Shown here one piece after another: positions 34,786 to 45,919 of a DNA stretch of 64,000 bases; position 1 is the stretch's first letter, and every line of letters starts with the position of its first letter. Origin of the DNA: Paratinospora sagittata (lineage: Eukaryota; Streptophyta; Magnoliopsida; Ranunculales; Menispermaceae); assembly GCA_035771175.1 (NCBI GenBank), contig CM069595.1, positions 1,217,122 through 1,281,121 on the forward strand. The letters run 5' to 3'. Under the pieces are notes generated by a model. That model had not been told where the DNA came from, ran no database searches, and saw only the letters and a program-made list of their open reading frames with translations. Both the position numbers and the translations under genes were made by a program.

Positions 34786-35322
34786 TCATTATTTTAATGA
34801 ATAATCAATGATTTTGATGGAAATGAAGGATTTAATGATGTTTTTCAAGTTAATTAATTAGCCTAGCTAGCTTGTAACGCGCGCTAGTGAAATTATGTAG
34901 AGTATATATAGTTTATGATTGGATGAGTTGGAGCTGATCACGTATGTTCCATGAAGAATAGATTAAAATCGAAGGATTTTAAGGCAGATCAGAATCTCTC
35001 TTCAAATTACAATCGAAGTAGATTTAGTATAGCTGGGCAGTAGATTATGACTTGGCAGAAGACCACAACCTATCTTTCCACGCGTTTTTTTAATACGAAA
35101 GAGATTACTATAAGGAAGAGGAGTTTTTTTTTTTTTAATATGAAAGAGATTATTGCAAGGAAGAAGAGAGAGCGAGAAAGGCAGAGTGAGCTTTTTTTAA
35201 TACGAAAGAGATTATTGTAAGGAAGAAGAGAGAGCGAGCGAGAAGGAGAGAGTGAGCGAGAGAGAGAGGGAGTGATAGAAAAAGAAAACAGTTAATAAGG
35301 AAGAAAGAGATTATTGTAAGAA
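34786..35322. other. ABCG 3' flank grading into a MADS leader with tandem units
   Basis: Positions 34970-35322 match 44170-44557, the 5' region of MADS copy g. Three imperfect units built on aatacgaaagagattatt, gtaaggaagaag and gagagcgag precede the Copia insertion. This is the original leader of MADS copy f, now separated from its ATG by the transposon. Confidence 0.65.
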
Positions 35323-35327
35323 AGAAG

Positions 35328-35853
35328 TGACGGGGTCCACCTCATCATCTCATTAAACAAAAATAAAACTCATGCATGGGAACAATAACACGTTTCATGT
35401 GGGCAGGTTGCATGGACTTCACGTGGGGCAAGTTGCAGACTTTACGTGGGAAGGACCAAATCAAAAATACTCTTGTTTTAGCTCTATAAATAGAGCCCTA
35501 ATTTCATTCTTGAATATCATCTGAGAGAGATCTAATTCTAGAGATCTAGAGAGCCTCAAAGAGAGTTTCTTTGAGAAGAGAAAGTGTGAGCCAATTTGTG
35601 AAGTGTTATCCACAAATTGAATATACATAGTAAGTGTATATTTGTGAGAGAGATCCACTTAAGGGTGAAGTGTGTAATCCCATTATATTATAGTGGAAGT
35701 CTTTAAGCGGCCTACGGGTCCCGTGGTTTTTTACCTCATCTTTAAAGGGTTTTCCACGCTAAAATCTTTGGTGTTATTTTGTTGTATTTTAGTTTGGGAA
35801 ATTGTCCTGGGATTGTGAAACTGATTTCGTTCTCACCATCGCTTTTCCCAACA
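35328..35853 (+). repeat. 5' LTR of the Copia element
   Basis: It contains ctctataaatagagccc (about 35482), a likely TATA box for element transcription. Relative to the 3' LTR it lacks two short segments (about 7 and 16 bp) and carries scattered substitutions. Confidence 0.93.
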
Positions 35854-35856
35854 AAG

Positions 35857-35868
35857 TGGTATCAGAGC
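35857..35868 (+). promoter_or_regulatory. Primer-binding site (initiator-Met tRNA)
   Basis: tggtatcagagc, the standard plant Copia priming site, starts three bases after the 5' LTR. Confidence 0.92.
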
Positions 35869-35931
35869 TTGGGTCGTTTTCAGCGAAGGTACTGTTCATA
35901 CATACAATACTATTTACGTATACGGTACTAT

Positions 35932-36045
35932 TTTGTCGGCTAGTACTATTTAGAATAGTAGTAGTATTCACAAGATACTATTCACAAGAGTACTATTCAT
36001 TGAATACTATTCACGCGGTACTATTCACAAGGGATACTATTCATA
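35932..36045 (+). repeat. tactattca-type short tandem repeats in the Copia leader
   Basis: About nine loosely spaced copies of ggtactattcac / agtactattca / gatactattcac lie between the priming site and the first coding ATG, replacing the position where the gag leader and capsid would be expected. Confidence 0.8.
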
Positions 36046-36092
36046 GCCGAAAAAGTGTCCAGCTCCGCGAAACCTGTTGACTGACGACTCAA

Positions 36093-39000
36093 ATGGAGGA
36101 AAGCACAAGCAAGCAAGAATGGCACGGAAGGAGTAAAAGCAGAAATCCTCGTAACCAAAGTCAGCAAAGAGGACGCTCAAAGTCCAGATCGTGGCATGAC
36201 AAGAAGTGTCATCACTGCGGCAAGCCCGGACATTTCATTCGAGAATGTCGAAAGTTAAAGGCGGAACGATCCAGAAATCCAGAAGCAGAAACCCGAACAA
36301 ATGACACTGCAACTCTCACTGAAGAAGTCGTCGTTGTTCGAGATGCTAATTATGTCAACCTTGCATGTCAAGACTCTACATGGGTAGTCGACTCAGGTGT
36401 TTCCTACCATGTCACCTCACGACGAGATTTCTTCTCAGCCTACACGCAAGGTGATTTCGGACGAGTGAGGATGGGAAATGATGATGCATCCAAAATTATC
36501 GGCATCGGTAATATTTATTTAGAAACTAACCTTGGATACAGGTTACTCTTGAAAGATGTGAGGCATGTTCCAGATATCCGCCTCAATTTGATCTCCACCG
36601 GAATGCTTGATGATGATGGCTACAATAATAACTTTGGTGAAGGAAAATGGAAGCTCACCAAAGGAAACTTGGTAGTAGCCAGAGGCAAGAAAGATGCATC
36701 ACTCTACCACACAGAAGCCAAGTTGCGTAGAGAAGAAGTAAATACCGTGAAGAAAGAAGTTCCCACCGAGTTATGGCATAAGCGGCTCGGCCACATGAGT
36801 GAAAAGGGTCTTAGAATTCTTTCCAAGAAGGAGCACTTGCCAGGAATGACAGGTACATCTTTACGTACTTGTGTTGATTGTATTATGGGTAAACAACATA
36901 GAGTTGCATTTCGTAGTTCCCCACCATCTAGAAAGGCAAATATTCTAGATCTAATACACACAGATGTCTGTACAATGAGTTGTAAGACACTAGGAGGTGC
37001 TCATTATTTTGTGACTTTTATTGATGACCACTCTAGAAAAGTGTGGGCCTTTGCTTTGAAAACTAAAGATCAAGTGCAAGAAGTTTTCAAGCAATTTCAT
37101 GTAAAAGTTGAGAGAGAAACTGGCAGACGTTTGAAGTGTGTACGATCAGACAATGGCGGTGAGTATCAAGGATCATTCAAGGAGTACTGCAGAAATTTCG
37201 GCATCAGGCTGGAAAAATCGGTACCAAAGACACCTCAACACAACGGTGTCGCAGAGAGGATGAACAGAACAATTTGTGAAAGAATCAGATGTATGCTCTC
37301 AAATGCAAAACTGCCAAACTCCTATTGGGGGGAGGCAATGAGGACAGCAGTTGATTTAATCAACCTTTTTCCATCAGTTCCACTGAACTACGACGTACCA
37401 GAAAAGGTTTGGACGGGGAAAGACGTTTCTTACAAACACTTGAAAGTGTTCGGTTGCAGAGCAGAGCATTTGTTCACATCCCTAGAGACGAAAGGTCCAA
37501 GCTGGATGGAAAATCGAAGCAGTGTATCTTTGTGGGATATTCCCATGAAGAATTCGGCTACAGATTATGGGATCCTGTCAACAAAAAGATTGTCAGAAGC
37601 AGAGACGTGGTGTTTCTTGAAGATCAGACGATCGAGGATTTTCAGAAACCTGAGAAGCCACAATCAGAAGAACTTCTAGTTAATCTGGAACCAGTCTCTC
37701 CATCATCAAATTCAGATGACAAGGAAGCTGCACCAGATACTGAAGATGATGTTCCACTAGCTCACAGTTCAGAACCAGAACAAGTTCCTGAACAAGTCCA
37801 ACCAGAAGCACAACTAAGGAGATCCACCAGAGAGCGACAACCAAGTCAAAGATATTCTCCTAGCGAGTATGTGATGCTCACTGACGAGGGAGAACCGGAG
37901 AGCTATACCGAAGCTATCACTGACGAGCATAAAACTGAGTGGGTGAAAGCCATGCAGGAAGAAATGAAATCTCTGCATGAGAACCACACATTTGACTTGG
38001 TGAAATTACCGCAGGGAAAGAAAGCCCTCAAGAACAAGTGGGTGTACAGGATCAAAAGCGAAGAAGGTAGCTCGCAACCTCGATACAAAGCAAGATTGGT
38101 TGTGAAAGGATTCGGACAAAAGAAATGCGTTGACTTCGATGAAATCTTCTCACCGGTGGTAAAAATGACTTCAATCCGAGTTGTTCTTGGCTTGGCAGCT
38201 AGTCTTAATCTGGAGGTTGAACAACTTGATGTAAAAACCGCATTTTTACACGGTGATCTTGACGAGGAAATCTATATGGAGCAGCCCGAAGGTTTCCAAG
38301 CCAAAAGAAAAGAGAAACTGGTATGCAGGCTAAAGAAAAGTCTGTATGGTTTGAAACAGGCACCGAGGCAGTGGTATAAAAAGTTTGACTCGTTCATGGA
38401 GCAAACGGAGTACAACCGAACGACAGCTGATCACTGCGTCTTCATCAAGAAATTCTCTGATGGTGATTTTATTATTATTTTGCTTTATGTTGATGATATG
38501 TTAATTGTAGGCCAAGATAATGGCAAGATTAACACGTTGAAGAAAGAGTTGAGCAAGTCTTTTGCCATGAAAGACTTAGGACCCGCAAAACAAATCCTTG
38601 GCATGAAGATTATTCGTGACAGGAAGAACAAGAAACTTTGGCTATCTCAAGAAAAGTATATTGAGAAAGTCTTAGAGCGATTCAACATGAGCAAAGCTAA
38701 ACCTGTTAGTTCTCCACTGGCAAGCCACTTCAAGCTTAATTCGAGCCAGTGTCCTTCAAGCGAGAAAGAGAAATCAGAGATGAGCAAGGTGCCTTATGCA
38801 TCGATAGTTGGCAGTCTAATGTACGCTATGGTATGCACCAGACCAGACATTGCTCATGTTGTTGGTGTTGTGAGCCGATTTCTATCAAATCCTGGAAAGG
38901 AACATTGGACATCAGTCAAATGGATACTCAGGTATCTTAGAGGTACTTCTAGTCATTGTTTATGTTTTGGTAATGATAAATCTGTATTAGAAGGATTTAC

Positions 39001-39460
39001 AGATTCAGATATGGCTGGCGACGTGGATACGAGAAAGTCGATATCCGGGTACCTAATAACTTTTGCAGGGGGAGCTGTCTCATGGCAATCACGATTACAA
39101 AAGTGTATTGCCTTAAGTACCACAGAAGCAGAGTACATTGCAATCACTGAAGGTTGTAAGGAGATCTTGTGGATGAAAAAGTTCCTACAAGAATTGCAGC
39201 AGAACCAAGAAAAATATGTTCTTTATTGCGACAGTCAAAGCGCAATTCACCTCAGCAAAAACTCAACCTTCCACTCAAGGTCCAAGCACATCGACGTGAG
39301 ATATCATTGGATTCGTGATGTGTTGGAAAATAAACTGTTACAATTTGAGAAGATCCACACTAATGACAACGGGGCAGATATGATGACGAAGTCCCTGACC
39401 AGAGAAAAGCTTGCTATATGTAGAGAGATTGCCGGTGTGGAGGAGCCCTGTTCCACATGA
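36093..39460 (+). pseudogene. Copia gag-pol, frameshifted and lacking the gag capsid
   Basis: The first frame (ATG at 36093) has a CCHC knuckle at residues 39-52, the protease DSG at 100-102 (DSGVS), the integrase zinc site (H229, H234, C260, C263) and the DDE triad D291, D353, E388. The frame is lost at a 5-bp tandem duplication, agagc at 37458-37462 and 37463-37467. The second frame carries on to 39460 with the reverse transcriptase (YVDDM near 38486) and RNase H (ALSTTEAEYIA near 39113, CDSQSA near 39228). Only about 38 residues precede the knuckle, so the usual Copia capsid region of some 200 residues is deleted. The closest named family by recognition is Tnt1. Confidence 0.92.
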
Positions 39461-39476
39461 GGTGGAGGGGGAGATT

Positions 39477-40025
39477 TGATGGGGTCCACCTCATCATCTC
39501 ATTAAACAAAAATAAAACTCATGCATGGGAACAATAACACGTTTCACGTGGGCAGGTTGCACGGACTTCACGTGGGGCAAGCTGCAGACTTCACGTGGGA
39601 AGGACCAAATCAATTACAAAAATACCCCTGTTTTAGCTCTATAAATAGAGCCCTAATTTCATTCTTGAATATCATCTGAGAGAGATCAAATATTCAAAGA
39701 GATCTAATTCTAGAGATCTAGAGAGCCTCAAAGAGAGTTTCTTTGAGAAGAGAAAGTGTGAGCCAATTTGTGAAGTGTTATCCACAAATTGAAGATACAT
39801 AGTAAGTGTATATTTGTGAGAGAGATCCACCTAAGGGTGAAGTGTGTAATCCCATTATATTATAGTGGAAGTCTTTAAGCGGCCTACGGGTCCCGTGATT
39901 TTTTACCTCATCTTTAGAGGGTTTTCCACGCTAAAATCTTTGGTGTTATTTTGTTGTATTTTAGTTTGAGAAATTGTCCTGGGATTGTGAAACTGATTTC
40001 GTTCTCACCATCGCTTTTCCCAACA
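39477..40025 (+). repeat. 3' LTR of the Copia element
   Basis: The pair of the 5' LTR. It carries the same ctctataaatagagccc box (about 39639), so transcription starting here would run straight into MADS copy f. Confidence 0.93.
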
Positions 40026-40030
40026 AGAAG

Positions 40031-41075
40031 ATGGTGCGGGAAAGAAAATCAGTAGGAAATAATAATAATAATAATAATAATAAAGATATGGGAAATAATA
40101 TTATAGAGAACAAGATTCAGAAAGTGATGATGAAGAAGAATATGACCGGGAAGAAGAAGGAAGGGTTGAAGAAAAAGTTAAATGAACTTACAACCTTATG
40201 CAACATTCAAGCTTTCATGATTTGTCTTGAATCATCATCATCAACATCTGATGCTAATGGCATTGATGGTCAGGTGGTGGCCGTGGATGTGTGGCCTGAA
40301 GAACCTAAGGAACATTATCTCATCATACAAAGATACATGCAGACGAGAAAGGAAGACAGAGAGAAACATAGTTCTATTACTAATATCTCAACAACCTTGA
40401 ATAATAACGTCTTGATATAACAACAAAATAATAATTATAACAAGAAAATAGTAGTTGAAGAAAATGGTGGAGATGATGATGAGCTTGATGGGGTAGGTGT
40501 TGAAGAGTTGAGAGACCTGAAGAGGGTTTTGGAGAATAAGTTGGAGGAGGTGAGAAAGAGGGCTAATGTTTTGAAAGCCGCAGAAACATTAGTACCGACC
40601 CCAGAAGTAGTAGTATTAAAAAAAGCTCATCAACAAGAAGTAGTATTATCGGGGAATGGTACTAGCGGTGGTGAACGTGGTGGAATGGTCATCAACGTGG
40701 AACTCATCATCTGTTGGTACTACTGGATTTGGGACATTTGAGGATGTTGTTAACATGACAGGAAATGTAGGGTTTAATCAGAAACAAGATGCTTATAATT
40801 GCTCTGTTGTTGTTGATGTTGCTGTTAGAGGTTATTTTCCTGGTGATCATCATCAGCTAATGTTGGATCCCATGATGGATTGTAATATGGATCATCATCT
40901 TCATCATTATGATCAACTTGAAGAATCACAACCACTTGATCATGCTATTTTTCCATCTTCATCCTTTGTTCTGTTGCTGCTTCCTCCTCCAGTAAATGAT
41001 GTGCAGCCTTTGTCTCAATTTTTTGCGATTTCAACCACCTCACTGCAAGGAATATTGGGAGTTTCTTCTTTTGAT
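40031..41075 (+). pseudogene. Type I MADS-box pseudogene, copy f, behind a Copia LTR
   Basis: The ATG at 40031 directly follows the target duplication. The MADS core (KKKEGLKKKLNELTTLCNIQAF) and DVWPEEP motif are intact. TAA at 40418 ends the frame after 129 codons. Further downstream there is a deletion in the GGMVSCGW region near 40690 that shifts the frame, and another indel near 41020 that destroys the DVQPLSQHF motif. It is the closest relative of copy a (shared SSSSTSDANGID). It cannot give a full-length product, but a short N-terminal MADS peptide from LTR-driven RNA is possible. Confidence 0.88.
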
Positions 41076-41784
41076 CAAGTCTTCACGCTTCTTCATCTAC
41101 TTGGCGCACTACATATTAATTAATTAATGATCTCTAACTTTCCATTGATTAATCATTGTTCTTATCAATTTACAGTAACTTGTAACTTTCTTTTCTAGTT
41201 AATTAGTTTTTTATGGGGAAAATTAATTGATTAATTGTGCTAATACTTTTAATTAGCAAGTATATTAGGGTTTATCCCCAATTTTATAAAATACATATAC
41301 ATGTATCATATGTGGATTTTTGTTTCTTTGATGTAATGTAATAAATTTTCATATTCATGTGTCGATATTCTATATTCATGATGTTTGGTATATAAATTTT
41401 CTTTAATGTAATGTAATAAATTTTCATTTTCATATTGAGTTTTAGAAAATAAGCTCTTATCGTACAAAGTATAATTGCATACAATAGGCCTAAAAAGTAG
41501 TTTAACCCTTCCTCGAGACTAGGAGTGTGTTTTTGCGGATTTGTGCCGAGCCGAAAAGATGTGTACAGTATGGAGTGTGTTTTTTTCTAGTTTTTTTTTC
41601 CTTTTTTTCTTAATATAAAGGACGGACGAACAGAAGTTTATCTTTCCTTAATGCGCGTGTAGTTATGATTTACGTGATTGCGAGTCATTAAATTATAATT
41701 TATAAAAATAAATTTAAATAAAATTATATTTTCAATAAAATATGAAGTATCTATATATATTTTCAATTCCTATGACATTTCTTT

Positions 41785-41835
<51 letters not shown>

Positions 41836-44046
41836 TTATCAAAGTATATAGGAAATTAAAACGCATTTTACTATTATGAGAAAATTAAATATATTACAAT
41901 AATTTGTATTTTTGAAAGAATGATGAATTTCTTTTTGAGTGTATTTTTGTATATGGTCCGCACTGTGCGATATGGCTTGGCATAACCTTTTTTTTTTCTT
42001 TTAATACAAAAGAAGGACCCATGGATGAACTTCCTTTATTTTTTAGCATGCGTACAGTCACATAAATTGTAATAAATTATAATTAATAAAATTATATAGT
42101 AAAAATATAATTTTTATTACTTATAAATTACTTTTTTTCAATCATATTTGAGGCAAGTTTCAAAAAAATAAATAAATCATATTTGATGCATTGACTGGAA
42201 AAATATGTGGGGCTCAATTTGAAAAAAAAAATTGAAAAATAATAACACATTTATCTCATTTTTAAGCTTTTATTTATTATTAAACATAATATGATGACAT
42301 AATAATAATGATAATAATAATATTTTTATAGGTATTTGTATCCAAAGATTAATTACATCAAAACAACTTGTATTTTTTTTTATCATTAAGCTTCACAATA
42401 TATATGTAAATTTTTCAGTTGATTGTGGTTATTTATTGGATACTAGTATTTGATAAATTAATATTTGTTTATAATTAGATTTTTTTATTTAATTTGATTA
42501 TTTTAATTCTAGAAAAGTTTATTGATTTGGTTTCAAAAATATTAATACCAAAAAGATAAAAAAAAAATAGAAAAAGTTGAGATTTTAAAAATAATTTTTT
42601 ATTTTATCATAAATTAATTATTTGATATATATATATATACACACACACGATACTTCATATTTTATTTAAATTTATTTTTATAAATCGTAAATTAAGGGTG
42701 CACAGAAAATTGTACCGCTACTAACCCAATTAACCTGACCAACCCGAACCTTTTGGGTTGGGTTGAATTAGATTTACATGTCAAATTGGGTTGGGTTGGG
42801 TCTAAAAATTTGTAACCCGGTCTTGTTTGGGTTGGGTAAAGATTTTATAATCAATTCGAACTAATCTTAACCAATAAAAATAATAGTTATTACTCTATTC
42901 ATTATTTTCATTATAAACACTTACCATGATTGAATTAACTAAAATTTTATGATGTAAATAATATAAAAGAAATTGTTTTAATAACTATTATAATATTCGT
43001 ATTTAACTTACATATAAAATATTATTTAAAATTAATATATATATATATATATATATATATTAAGTAGATTGTGTAATTTTATAATCAATATATTAGTTAA
43101 TTAACCCTACCAACCCGACTCAAACCAACCTGAACTCATTAGGTTGGGTTTAAGAGGTCTATTGGGTTAAGTTGGGTTGGTATTTAGTCGAAACCCAAGC
43201 CAACCTAATACGTGAACACCCCACCGATATTATTCAGGTTAGGTTAAGATTTGATAATTAACATGAACTAATCTAAATTAATAAAAGATAATAGTTATTA
43301 CTTTATTGATAATTTTTTCATACACACTTTTTATGATTAAATTAGTCAACATTTTATGATGCAATGAATTTAAAATTCATAGATATAATAGGTAGATTAT
43401 GTAAATTTATAATGAATATAAATATTAGTAGACTAACTCGGTCCAAACTAACTCGAAGTAATTAGGTTGAGTTGAGTTAAATATTTTCGACCAAAACTTA
43501 ATTAAGTTGAGTTGATATTTAGTCGAAGCTCAATCCAATCGAACCCGTGAACACGCCTTCTTGAAACCTTGCCATGTGCAAGAAAGTTTCATGCACTAGA
43601 CTCAACTTCAAGGTAAAATCATAATCTACTTTCCTGCTCAGTGCTAGCTCCTTTATATTTAATACTTGATATTTTTTTAGCACGAATTCTCTTTTTATTT
43701 TCTTGTATATATGTAAGACTAATTTAATTAAAACCAGTAACATCAATATGTATAATATAAATACTTACTATTAAATAGTAAGTTAACAAAGTAAATTAAA
43801 AATATATTTTATGATTTATCGTATTGCTTAATACAAAGTTTTATTTTCGTTACTTTGCAAATACCTAAAACACATAATTTATTAAAAAAAAAAAGATTCA
43901 ATTTACACAACTAATAGAATAGTTAATTATTTAAAAAAAAAAACAACGGAGAAAGGAAAAAAACACAGGTAGCGTGGGAGTTTTGATGCAGGTAACTCTC
44001 TCTCTCTCTTACTCTCAGGAGTTTTGAGGCAGGGTAACTCCTTCTC
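41076..44046. repeat. AT-rich MADS 3' flank with the GGTTGGGTT dimer
   Basis: The first 2.5 kb match 9474-12175, including the GGTTGGGTT-rich dimer at about 42697-43552 and a long (AT)n tract at 41787-41831. Positions 43630-43760 match 14990-15120. No gene is seen in 43760-44046. Confidence 0.7.
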
Positions 44047-44165
44047 TCTGGATAAGTTTTATTGCAGCAAATTCTCAAGTGGTGGCTTTGGGTTTATTAC
44101 TCGTCCCCGACTTCGTGGACTCTAATCTCGCTACTTACGTCACAATACGGAGATCTTGAAAAGGA
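44047..44165 (+). pseudogene. ABCG last-exon fragment fused to a MADS leader
   Basis: It matches 34556-34690 ([19 protein letters not shown]... DLEKEILVF). The sequence then jumps to the leader found at 34970, so a 280-bp deletion fused the ABCG exon to the MADS leader. The open frame extends into the leader and stops at 44328. Confidence 0.8.
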
Positions 44166-44562
44166 GATTTTGGTGTTTAGCAAATCGAAGGATTTCAAGG
44201 CAGTTCAGAATCTCTCTTCAAATTACAATCGAAGTAGATTTAGTACAGCTGGGCAGTCGATTATGACCTGGCAAAAGACCAGAACCTATCTTTCCACGCG
44301 TTTTTTAATACGAAAGAGATTACTATAAGGAAGAGGAGAGGAAGCGAGAAACAGAGAGCGAGTTTTTTTTTAATACGAAAGAGATTATTACAAGGAAGAA
44401 GAGAGAGCGAGAAAGACAGAGTTAGCTTTTTTTAATTCGAAAGAGATTATTGTAAGGAAGAAGAGAGAGCGAGCGAGAAACAGAGTGAGCGAGAGAGAGA
44501 GAGGGAGTGATAGAAAAAGCAATCAGTTATTAAGGAAGAAAGAGATTATTGTAAGGAAGAAG
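44166..44562 (+). promoter_or_regulatory. Leader region of the intact MADS gene with tandem GA-rich units
   Basis: Three imperfect units of about 60-70 bp (aatacgaaagagattatt, gtaaggaagaagagagagcg) lie immediately upstream of the ATG. GA-rich leader repeats precede every MADS copy that kept its 5' end. No clear TATA box was found, and transcription start is unknown. Confidence 0.45.
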
Positions 44563-45618
44563 ATGGTGCGTGAAAGAAAATCAATAGGAAATAATAATAA
44601 AGACATGGGAAATAATATTGCAGTGAACAAGATTAACAAGATTCAGGGAGTGATGATGAAGAAGAATACGGCCGGGAAGAGGAAGGAAGGGCTGAAGAAG
44701 AAGTTAAATGAGCTTACAACTTTATGCGGCATCGAAGCTTTCATGATTTCTCTTGAATCTTCATCGTCACCATATGATGTTAATGGCACTGATGATCAGG
44801 TGGTGGCCGTGGATGTGTGGCCTAAGGAACCAAAGGAACATCATCCCATCATACAAAGGTACATGCAGATGAGGAAGGAAGACAGAGAAAAACATAGTTC
44901 TGTTACTAATATCTCAACAACCTTGAATAATAGCGTCGTCATGGAACAACAACAAAATAATAAGAAAATAGTAGTTGAAAAAAATGTTAGAGATGATGAT
45001 GAGCTTGATGGGTTAGGAGTGGAAGAGTTGAGAGATCTGAAGAGGGTTTTGGAGAATAAGTTGGAAGAGGTGAGAAAGAGGGCTAATGTTTTGAAAGCTG
45101 CAGAAACATTAGTATCGACCCAAAAAGTAGTAGTATTAAAAGAAGATCATCAACAACAAGTAGTATTATCGGGGAATAGTACTAGCGGTGGTGAACGTGG
45201 TGGAATGGTATCATGTGGATGGAGGTCATCAACATGGATCTCATCATCTGCTGGCACTACTGGATTTGGGACATTGGAGGATGTTGTTTCCATGGCAACA
45301 GAAAATGTAGGGTTTAATCAGAAACAAGATGCTTATAATTGCTCAACTGTTGCTCGTGGTGGATGTTATTTTCCTGACAATCATCATCATCTAATGTTCG
45401 ATCCCATGATGGGTTGTGATTATATGGATCATCATCTTCGTCATTATGATCAACTTCAAGAAGTACGACAACCACTTGATGCAATATTGCCATCATCGTC
45501 ATCAACTCCGTTGCTGCTTCCTCCTCCCTATGAAGATGTGCAACCTTTGTCTCAGCATTTTTTGGATTTCAACCACTTCACTGCAAAGAATATTGAGAAT
45601 TTCTTCTTCCGACCATGA
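44563..45618 (+). CDS. Type I (M-gamma-like) MADS-box transcription factor, intact copy g
   Basis: A nuclear DNA-binding protein of 351 aa, intronless as usual for type I MADS genes. The open frame extends 26 codons upstream, but the ATG at 44563 is the position conserved among all paralogues. The MADS core is at residues 33-66 (KRKEGLKKKLNELTTLCGIEAF), followed by a VWPKEP motif at 86-91 that is typical of the M-gamma group (AGL80/PHERES type). An Asn/Gln-rich stretch lies at 127-134, a charged coiled coil at about 155-182, a His-rich segment near 275-300 and the C-terminus DVQPLSQHF...FFF. The N-terminal 30 residues, which should carry the DNA-contacting MADS start, are Asn-rich and diverged. 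It is the only uninterrupted copy of nine. In other plants the group acts in female gametophyte and endosperm; a role here is inference. Confidence 0.85.
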   Translation: MVRERKSIGNNNKDMGNNIAVNKINKIQGVMMKKNTAGKRKEGLKKKLNELTTLCGIEAFMISLESSSSPYDVNGTDDQVVAVDVWPKEPKEHHPIIQRYMQMRKEDREKHSSVTNISTTLNNSVVMEQQQNNKKIVVEKNVRDDDELDGLGVEELRDLKRVLENKLEEVRKRANVLKAAETLVSTQKVVVLKEDHQQQVVLSGNSTSGGERGGMVSCGWRSSTWISSSAGTTGFGTLEDVVSMATENVGFNQKQDAYNCSTVARGGCYFPDNHHHLMFDPMMGCDYMDHHLRHYDQLQEVRQPLDAILPSSSSTPLLLPPPYEDVQPLSQHFLDFNHFTAKNIENFFFRP

Positions 45619-45919
45619 GGTCTTAGTGCATATTCGTCTACTTGGCAACATACTAAATAATGATCTCTAACTTTTCATTGATAAATTAATCACTATTGTT
45701 GTCAGTTTACAAGAACTTGTAACTTTCCTTTAATTTTTTTTATGGGGAAATTAATTGATTAATGATGCTACTTTTAATTAGCACTTATAATAGGGTTTAT
45801 CCCCTGTTTTGTAAAGTACATATATGCATGTATCAAATGCAGATTACTATTTCTTTAATGTAATTAATGTAATAATTTCTCATATATAAAAGTTTCATGT
45901 TTGATCTATATTGATGATA
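45619..45919. other. 3' flank of MADS copy g
   Basis: Matches 16742-17052. It includes the agggtttatcccc motif; no gene is seen. Confidence 0.6.

Larger units (their letters stand above)
35328..40025 (+). mobile_element. Copia LTR retrotransposon (Tnt1/Tork-like), defective
   Basis: It has LTRs of 526 bp (35328-35853) and 549 bp (39477-40025), both starting TGA and ending CA, and a 5-bp target duplication agaag (35323-35327 and 40026-40030). The primer-binding site is tggtatcagagc at 35857-35868. The purine tract ggtggagggggaga lies near 39461-39474. Domain order is protease, integrase, RT, RNase H, as in Copia. The gag capsid region is missing and there is a frameshift, so it is not autonomous. 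The ATG of MADS copy f lies immediately after the right target duplication. Confidence 0.95.
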
